This document shows, piece after piece, positions 55,404 through 64,000 of a stretch of DNA of 64,000 bases; positions within the stretch are counted from its first letter, which is position 1, and each line of letters starts with the position of its first letter. Position numbers and translations under genes: made by a program. The stretch spans positions 3,837,359-3,901,358 of the forward strand of contig CM021321.1 of assembly GCA_010645155.1 (NCBI GenBank), written 5' to 3'. This DNA is from Tigriopus japonicus (taxonomy: Eukaryota; Arthropoda; Copepoda; Harpacticoida; Harpacticidae). Under the pieces are notes generated by a model. The model saw only the letters and a list, made by a program, of their open reading frames with translations. It made no database searches and was not told the DNA's origin.

Positions 55404-58400
55404 CTGAAAAAATATAGAGATGGTACACGTCAAAGATCCTCCCTGATGGATGGCATGCATAAAGAGTTCAGGACAACCCCAAAAACTGACCCGAAGGATG
55501 TCCTTGAAAGCGTTTTTTGACACATCCTACTTGAAACGACTTGAGTGAGAATTGATAAATGGGGAAACCATCTTTTCTTCGTAGACCATATTTGGTGATA
55601 AACTGTCCAAATATTCCGAAAAAGTGAGAGTGTCCATGACCATGACCAAGAGACGCAGTGGCCTTAAGCCAAAGAAGATAAATGAAGATAGTCACTTGTG
55701 TGAATATTCAACCACGTTCACCTCGAAACCTACACGCCATGACCAAAAAAAGCTCTATTATAGCCAGAATGTTAATTTGAGAATTAATATCTATGGCCAT
55801 GTAGGCCAAGCTGCAGCTTGCTTTATCTAATTTCAAGAAGATCATCAATGCCGTTCGCTTCCGGCTTAATATTAATGGCATCACTTTTGATATTGTATTC
55901 GTCATTACGGAGGAGGAAAAAAGTAACCTGCATCGCACTCATCAGACCACCAACGTCCGTTTTTTGGTCTGCAATACTCATTTGTTAGCCCCATTCAAAG
56001 AGGGCACCACTGAAGGTCACATGCTTGACCGTAAGTCCAATCTACTGGAGATGAAAATTCTACGTTTCATGTTCTTTCGCCTCAACAACGGCGTGAATCG
56101 AGTCTGAAAAGACTTCCTGGTTTTGCATAACCCCGCGAAATGCATCTTGAGCCAGTTAAATGGGTAACCAAGGGGATCTTGTTCGTTGGATGTGAGTGAC
56201 CGACTGATTTTCGGATCAAGATACTTTTCAGATAAAAAAACAGTGCGGACGGAAAGACTCAAAGAGCGTGATTGATCTCAATATCATGTTGAGAAGAAGT
56301 TGTCTACTAGGTAGGTTAGAATCTTCCCCAGTTCCTCCCATTCTGCCCCCAGTTAGAAGCTGGATAGACTAAGTTGGTTTTCATGTCGTTTTACAAGGAC
56401 CTTGACATTCGTCGAACTGCACCCATCTTTCCGTAGCTTCGACAGGGTGCTTGAAAAAACAAAGTTGTTATTGGATTGCCTCAAGCAAAGTATTTGTATT
56501 ATTCATGTGAGGGAGGGAGTAATGCAAAGTGACTAGGTTGCAGTGAGGACAAATTTGAATTTTGAGTACTTGCTCACGAAACCTAATCAACAAATGCCAT
56601 TTGAGATATTCTAATCATATCGCTCAAAACCCACGTGTTATGCTAAGCGAGGTATTTTACCGTGGGATGCATTAAACACCCTGTTCTTAACCCGGAGCTG
56701 TTTCGGATGTGTTCAGAGCACCAAAAAACTGTACCATCTTCCTCTTTGGTTTGAGTTAAAACCTGTGAAATGAGATCTTGGCATTCCTGAACGCGAAACA
56801 AATGTCAAGGGTCTCTGACTATACGTTCAAAATACATCTTCTTGAGCACAGGAAAGACGACGGAAACGGGAAAAGATGGACAAAGTTGTCCTTTGAAAAA
56901 TGGCCTGGCTATTCGTGCAACCCTTTGAAACAAAGCAATCTCATACTGGTTGGTCAAGTGTCAGGTCGGAATAAAAAAAGAGTTGGAGTCCAACGACTGG
57001 TTTTGTATTTCCTGCAAAGCAAATCTTGAAAGTGTTCCCTTTCGTTATGCCACAACGGGCACTTTGACGATGGAAAGTTGAAATCTTTAGAGGGGATCAG
57101 CATACCAAGCCAAACAAGCAACGAAAATCCCTCACGTTCTGGCTTCGATTCTGACCCAAAAAATCAACCAACTAGAAAATCAAAAGGACTCGTTTTCCAC
57201 ACTCATCTCGATCTTTAATGCAAAAAAGCAACTCGCTAAACTTTCAAGTAGCTTTCGCCGAAATATGATATACGAACGGCAAAAAGAGTGATATCTAAGA
57301 GGAGTGCATTCCTTTCACCTTTATTGAGCATCTGGGTCAACAACCCACTTGGGTAACGTTGAATTCCTCATTCAGTCTCGTGAAGCATGCCAATTCCGAT
57401 TCCGGATTCGAGCGAGTTGAGAACAATATCGTGAAAATCGTGCTTGTTCTTATTCCTTGCCCTGTTGGCAACTTCGTTGATTATCCTCATCGTGACTTGA
57501 AGGCGTTTTGAATGGCTCTGTCCTCGAAGTTTGAAGCTGACACAGCAAGATGCGCTGGGTGGAGGAGATATCATCTCCAAATTGTAACTCTATTGCGTGG
57601 TTTTATGGGCAATTTATAATCGAGAAGGACACCAAGACATCTTAATTGTTGGTTCATGTCATCAAAAAAGTTTGTGGATGAAAAAGCTCTGGGGTCTTTG
57701 AAGTTACATATGAGAAATTGTTGTTATGAAGCGTTGGTACCTTTTGTATTATTCATTGTAGTACAACTCAATTTTCAAAGACTCGTAAGAAGTACTTTGA
57801 TTAGAAGAGTATGGGGAAAAGACTAATTGGTCCCATTTTTGAGCAATAAATATAATTGTTTTTTAATAACTTTATTACTTTTTTGCCAGTGTTTTATGTG
57901 TTCAGGCAATCTTGCGATTGTTTTACATTTTCCTTTAAATTTTGTGTTGATTGCTTGTTTTGTTTGTTAAGGAGTCAATTTATCCCTGATAATGGCTATT
58001 TTGACACTTTTTGGTTACCAATGATATATATTTGTGGTTCAAAGACATTGCAACAGAAAGTTTTGACTCTTCAAAGGTTAGTGACAATTGGCCAGGATTG
58101 AACCCCAATGTTCCGCACGGCAAACAGACGCAGTACCCAATCACCTACTGAGTTTTGTATTTTTCACAAACCTCAGCATGCACGTACTCTTTTACTATAG
58201 TGGCTCTAATCAGAAGAAGGGAAAGTTTGAAGTTGGAAATGTACGGTATATCCTAGAATATTCCGAGGAAAGAGAATATTCCTAAGTAATGAAAACTTTA
58301 CCATGAGTTCAAGTAGATACAAACATTCCCTTAGGATCTATCCAATTTCTTTGCTCGGGAAGAGTAAACTTTGAAGACGGAAGCAAAAGTTGAACTTGAT

Positions 58401-59861
58401 TAAGCTCAAGGACAAGGAAATCTTGAAGAAATGCGAAATTCGGGTCGAGCCTCATGGAATTATGAAATTATCGGGTTTTTTAACTTGAAGGTAATCATGT
58501 GAAACGACACTGCTAACTACGGAAGACATAATTGAATAAATGGAATTAGGTGTGGCACCTGTCCAAATGAGCGGGAACAAACTCATCTTTTGACGAGGTT
58601 AAACAAATCTTTGAGATTTTGATGTTACCCAATTTGTACTTTAGGGATTAATACAATGTTTCTCTAAATTTAATCTTGTATCCTTTCAGTGGCATTTTCA
58701 ATTCAAAGGAACTAGATTGTATGAATGCTAGAATTTTGAGTCATGTCATTGCCTCCAGGCAAAATCGTATTTCATGTCTGACTTTGAGGTTAAATTTTGA
58801 AACCCATTTGCAGTACACCTTTCAGCAGGAAGGTCTAAAACGTCATTTTTAAGGGAGAATCAATCTTCCTACACTTTTTGACGCCTGGATGAATTATTTG
58901 AATAAATATTAAACGACCAAAAATCCAGAATTTAAAAGCACTGAAGTGGCTATTTCATATTAATATATTGCCCCAAAGATTTGTTTTTAGAGCAGACAAA
59001 GAAGAGGATCTCTCCTTTCTCTATTAATTCGGCATTGCGGACATTGATTTTGGTCGCATGAGCGTGAAGAGAGTACAAAAGAGACAAGCAAAGTTTTTAT
59101 TTCTCTTTTATGGGATAATGTCCTTCTTCGAATGAAAGAAAAAAAATCTAAAATGTTTGTTTATTACCAAATAGCACCGACCTCTACGATAGGGTAATAA
59201 CGGGGTCTTTTGAACTCTCAATTTATCTTTCTCAAGTATGTATTATTTCTTTGTACTAGCTGATGGCCAAATGAGACATCAACAAGATATTTTGTCACAT
59301 TCCAGTCTTGAATAATACTCGTATTTGCAATTTCTTACTCGTGTCCATACTTCACATTTTTTGGTGAAGTCAATTTCTCATTTTACACAACACTTTCAAG
59401 GATATCTTAGCCTTTCGAGATTAACCTGGCTAATTGAAAAACAATAACACATAACGGCGAACCTTTGTTCAAAATTTGACAAATGAGAATGAAAAAATAT
59501 TGCAGTCTGATTTTTATCTGAAGCAATCTATCATGCTTCAAAGTGAACCGATTCATCAACAATATTTAGACTAACGAGTCATAGTAATCAAAAAGATTTT
59601 CTAACCAAGGTTGTCTAAATAATACCTTAAATCATATAAAGGATTCATATTGTTGACAATCCTAGAAAGGTTTCTAGTGAATAAGCAAAATGGTTCCGTC
59701 CATTTGTGGCTTTGAGAATGTCTTAGTAGACTTGTCCAAAAGGTAATTCCTTCAGCGAATCAAGTTTAGGGATTGTCGCATCTTGATGAAAAAAGCAATT
59801 GTTCATGGCAGGTGGTATTTATTGCCATGTCATCGTCATTCTCATCATATCTCTACGTTAA
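55404..59861. other. Upstream flank of the mosaic gene, no supported gene
   Basis: A minus-strand frame at 55695-55468 begins with a hydrophobic leader and a Gly-His repeat (H-G-H-G-H-S-H) and might be a small secreted peptide, but nothing else supports it. A non-coding first exon of the mosaic gene should lie somewhere here. A tRNA-like SINE head is at 58090-58152. Otherwise A/T-rich DNA. Confidence 0.35.
58090..58152 (-). repeat. tRNA-like SINE head or tRNA pseudogene
   Basis: Minus strand reads gtaggtgattgggtactgcg ... ggggttcaatcctggcc, with A-box-like and B-box-like (GGTTCAATCC) elements at tRNA spacing. It does not fold cleanly, and no SINE body or poly(A) tail was identified. Confidence 0.4.
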
Positions 59862-60326
59862 TCATGACCAAGAAGCACTGGAACCATGGAGTGGGAGGCT
59901 ATCAATGAGAATAATGATTTCCAGTAAGAACAATTCAATTACGTTCTTCTGCAAATGAGACCTTGCATATGTTGACAAGAGTACGTATTTCAATTTTCAG
60001 CTCAATCGAACGTCAGAGACAAAAGTTATGCTCACTCAAAGTTCAGTGCTAATCCTACCGAGAATGAATGAACTAGCCCTTTTGTGGTAATCGTTTTACC
60101 ACAAAAGGGCGAGTTCATTCATTCTATGCTCTCATCAGTGCATAAGTTTGAGAAGGCATAACTTTTCACTCCGGTATTCGATTGGGCTGAAATTTGAAGT
60201 ACGTGTTCTTCTCAATGCAAGCTAGGTCTCATTTGCAGAAGAACGCAAATGGTTCGTTTCTGCTAGAAATCATACTTCTCATTGCTAGCCTCCCACTCCA
60301 TGATTTCCGTGCTTCTTGTCATGACC
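59862..60326. mobile_element. Foldback (palindromic) element, copy 2
   Basis: About 465 bp, almost entirely two inverted arms of about 225 bp. Ends catgaccaagaagcactgga / ccgtgcttcttgtcatgacc, middle arms ggagtgggaggctatcaatg / cattgctagcctcccactcc, centre cccttttgtggtaatcg/ttttaccacaaaaggg. Same family as 14029-14474. Confidence 0.85.
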
Positions 60327-63300
60327 GACGTTTACTTCACGGGTTTCGATCAAAAGGCTAAGCAACGCATTCATCGTCTTCATTTTATGACCCATCTCTG
60401 TTGATATCAAGGACAACAAGGATCTCGATTCAAGATTTGGTCTCGTGAATTTCGTCAAATGTGTTGCGCCCATAAACGCAGGTTTTGGGGAACGGAAATG
60501 AAGCGGCCCATTGGGACGCCTCAAATCAGCTTCCTGTGGGGTTGTACCTTGTTATTGTAAGTTATGTATTCAGAAGTCGATAAACAATACACTTATCTCA
60601 TTAATGTCCATGTGAAGGCTAAAGTGAACTTTTGAGCTAGGGAATGCACGTTCTCTTCACATTGGCCCCAATTGATCATATCAGAACCGATTCTGGGAAT
60701 CCAATAATACAAAGGGTAGATGAGCAGAGTATTTTTGATGAAAAAATGTGGCATAAATTTCACGAAATCGTGAGATTCCCGAAGATCAGATCATGGTTTT
60801 GTGTACTTTTGAATTCTGATCAAAATCACGACAGGACATAACTTGCATTGACACCATTTGCTGTAACAAGGGTTACGTTCGTTTTGTAACCAAACCAATT
60901 ACGTGATTTTAAACAAAAGTATAGTTTTGTTATTCCGTTGCCGTGATACGTTTTAGTTAGCCAACTCAAGTTGTTTTGCTTTCACAATAAGTACTCTGAA
61001 GGCACTTGACTTTCAATATAATTGAGTGAGATGGCCTTTTTATTGCTAGGAAACTTTCAGACAAGCAATGTACCAAAGAGTACAATTGGCTTAAAATGAG
61101 GTTACTTTTTAAGGGCGAGATAAATCTCGCATTCCATTTCTATCCACACCAAACGTATTCTAGGTTGGAATCGTTAACTTTACTAATAGATCAGAATTGT
61201 TATGCATGGCCACTTATACCTAAGGTAAAGAGGTCTTGGCAAAGGCCTAAATCTTCCGAAGATTCCGCTCTTTTATGACGATTATTGTTCAAAACGTTGG
61301 TAATTAACGGTGAGTGAATCCATTTACTATACAAGCAAGTAGACTGGTTGGCTTACTGACTGACTGAATGAATGAACAGAGGAAGTGGAAGGAATTCAAC
61401 TGTTGTGCGTGTATTTCTTCTGCTACATGTGCGGATATTTGAATGAAAAGCGAGCAAAGAGGGGGTGAGATCGTTTTCTTGCCAAGTTCAAAGATATGTT
61501 GTAGGAGTTGGATCTTCGCTCTAATGAGAAAACAATGCAAGATGCGGAAGTTATCCCAGGACGATTACTCATTGGCTTTTCATTTCCAGTCAGGACATTT
61601 TTTCACAATTACGGCATTCTCAGTGCTTGTGAAAACATGGCTAGTCGTTCCCAAGAATCGAAAACAAAGGTAACAACGATTCGTTTGTTCTAACTTCACA
61701 TTTCGGATTGAAACATCGTTTGTATGTTTAAAGATCTACAGAGGAGCACTTCCATGAAGATGTAAAAATGCATGGCCAGATTTCTTCCACTACAAAATTA
61801 TTTTTGAAAAATAACCCTCATATACTCAAATATTTGCTCTACTGTACATTTTCCTATTGTACAAGAAACAAATAAGAAACTTGTTTCTTGAATTACAAAA
61901 CTTTGTTTTGTTTATTTGTTTCCCTGGCAACAAATGTTTCTAAAACGGTGCTTGTGTACTTATCCTTCATATCAACTCTCTTTGTCATTAACTTTAATAA
62001 ATTCACTCTCCATATTTTGTGTTCGAATGTCTTCGGAATGAACCTTATCTTCAATTAAAGCTTGCTCTCAGCATCATTTAACAATATCACCTTTTTTTAC
62101 TCTTATTGTCGAAACAATGAAGCTGTTTTTGGCAATTTTTTTTCAAAAACAGGGTAGCTTTTCTATTTTAAGTTTCAACCCTAATAATTTGAGAAAACAC
62201 AAATGGCATTTTAAAAAGTCGTTACAATACCTGTTTGCAAAACTCAATTCCTATCGCCTTTGGCAACTTTGTCTTGAATGCATCTTGGACAATGCTTCCA
62301 TTACCGAATCATCATCATGACTCATGTTTCAAAACACGTGTTGTACAAGGTGAACAATTTGCATAGAAGATGCTTTTGTCCTTAGGATAACGGCTCCATA
62401 AATCAGGATCGTTGAATATTAAACTCATGATTGGCGATTGAAGACTTGAGTGGTAGTTTCAAGGCTTCTCTTTCATTTTCCTTCCGTTGGTTCGCCTCTT
62501 TTTCCTTGATGCATCTTCTTCCTCCCATTTTTGAGCTTGATTCTCAATGAAGATCGCAAAGAAAAGAGACCAAGAGCTTCTAAAAGCATTGCCAAAAAGA
62601 AACGCCCCCTGGTGTTTTCTGGTGAAAATTAAGGGGTTCGAGGATATATCCTCAGGAGCCATGAGCTCTAACGAATTGCGAAGCTACGCAAACGCAATGC
62701 TTATTGTAAGTACGAAAATCGTGAAACAACATTACCGAGGCTTGAGTGGCAAAATGTGCGTAATTATCGTCTTCCTCAAACAACAACGTAAGTTCAAGTC
62801 TGAACATGAAGTGCAGCAAGTGCAAATGCACATCACAAGTTCATGAATCAAGATTTAAATCTTTGGCTCGAAACTATTAGGTTTCATAATCCAATTCAGA
62901 ATCAAATAATAAATGTATGAAATAATCTGCAACATTTTGGGGTGTTTATGAGTTACCACGCATACCTCACGGAGTACTTGAAAATTAGAGGTCGTGAGAC
63001 CAATTCTCACTTAAAACTTTAATTCCTGATTTAAAAAAACGAACCTGAAAGTTTTAATAATGTGTTTTTGAATTTTACCTTTGAGGCAATTTACTCGAGT
63101 AGCATGTTGCCAAGCTCTTTCACGACAAACTTCATTGATGACATTTTTTGTTCGAAAGGGGTACTCGTCGAGCATGAAAGACGTGTCATCAGTGTATCAT
63201 GCAACCTAAATTATCTCAATATCCCTTAATTGCTTTTGAAGATCTTGACCTATGGGCAAACTTCGAAGAATGTTCAATGATTGCGTTACGTCAGCCTTTG

Positions 63301-64000
63301 ATATCCTTGACCATTGGGCATTTATGTACGTATTTTGCCGCTAGCTAGAGATCCCTGATCAGCTTGGATCGACGTTTCATTTATCTTCGCTTTAGATTTG
63401 GACGATGCCTTTTGGAATGAACGATCATGGAAGGATTTGTTCCTCGCTTTGCAAATCCAGAGCTCACTGAAGCTTCTTCCAGCAAACGAGCGTGTAATGT
63501 TTTAGTTGCAAAATTTGGACACCCATTTTTACACAATCTCATTACAAGTGTTCTGCAATGGTTTCATGGCAAAATTGCCCAATTGGGCCCAATTGGCCTT
63601 TTGCAACCGTTGTCAGCTGATAAGATTCCTAGTGCGAGCAAGACAAAAAGTGGTTAGTGTTTAACCTCTATTCACTGAAGAATGAGTTCTGCTGGTTAAA
63701 ACTATTTTTCATGGCCGACAATTTGGCCATAGTCCGACAAGGAAAATGAATTGGCACTTGTATTACTGAGGCCCACATGGCTTGATTGATTTGATTATAG
63801 CCCCCAAAAGAGGGTCAGAGGTAGTCTGAAGCTGTCTGAAGCCAATTGATGGCAACTTCCAGGAAATGGATGAGACCGAGAGCCTGATAGTAACAATTCT
63901 CCGATTTTCATTGTACATCACTCTCAAATGTCAAGATCAACTGAAAAAGAAGTGATGAAAACGACTATATTTTGTTGGCATCCTGATGATGGTTTGATCA
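60327..64000. other. Right edge, no supported gene
   Basis: Plus-strand frames at 62547-62846 and 63427-63657 are the best candidates. The first contains a good splice donor (att|gtaagtacg at 62704) after a 52-residue open stretch. Neither has a recognised domain, so they are not called. Confidence 0.3.

Noticed and set aside
55468..55695. Small secreted His/Gly peptide on the minus strand
   Set aside because: Hydrophobic start and a Gly-His repeat only; no splice, poly(A) or family support.
62547..62846. Plus-strand candidate exon with a gtaagt donor
   Set aside because: A single plausible donor and 52 open codons are not enough; no acceptor partner or domain identified.

Overview
The window is animal genomic DNA. 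It has spliced genes with multi-kilobase introns, GT/AG junctions, extracellular Cys-rich domains, a class A GPCR, and many eukaryotic mobile elements (BEL/Pao, non-LTR retrotransposons, tRNA-derived SINEs, Tc1/mariner, hAT and P-like transposons, foldback MITEs). Two assembly gaps of N (27196-27505 and 39912-40673) indicate a draft assembly. An arthropod is most likely. A crustacean such as a copepod is my guess from the style of the domains and is not proven. No sequence search was run; all calls come from reading translations, splice signals and repeats by eye.

Layout. 1-260: the 3' end of a plus-strand gene with a Pro/Thr/Ser-rich tail, a stop codon and a poly(A) signal. 0.7-5.2 kb: a graveyard of nested elements made of two non-LTR fragments, a BEL/Pao element that has lost its reverse transcriptase, and P-element-like transposase sequence at the site of that loss. 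9.8-18.75 kb, minus strand: three exons (TM1 to the third intracellular loop) of an amine-receptor-like GPCR whose TM6-TM7 exon I could not find. Its two introns are packed with MITEs, foldbacks and LINE ends. 19-30 kb: intergenic DNA with a 32-bp minisatellite, several terminal-inverted-repeat elements and a decayed Tc1 transposon.

30.4-55.4 kb, minus strand: the centrepiece. Nineteen coding exons join in one open frame from a signal-peptide exon (55262-55334) to a C-type-lectin exon (stop at 30443), giving 6720 nt including the stop, or about 2239 residues. The predicted secreted protein has five Ly6/uPAR-like (LU) domains, five thrombospondin type 1 repeats, two copies of a domain I cannot name, a Thr-rich mucin segment with a long poly-Thr run, and a terminal C-type lectin-like domain. 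Fourteen of its 18 introns are phase 1 and domain boundaries coincide with phase-1 junctions. This is the classic signature of exon shuffling and looks like a lineage-specific extracellular matrix or cuticle/mucus-type mosaic protein. 55.4-64 kb: no convincing gene; it holds a 465-bp perfect-type foldback element and a tRNA-like SINE head.

The two main genes have no evident functional link. Shared repeat families tie the region together: the same foldback lies in the GPCR intron and at 60 kb, one MITE family sits in both GPCR introns in opposite orientations, and a SINE shares its 3' tail with a LINE.
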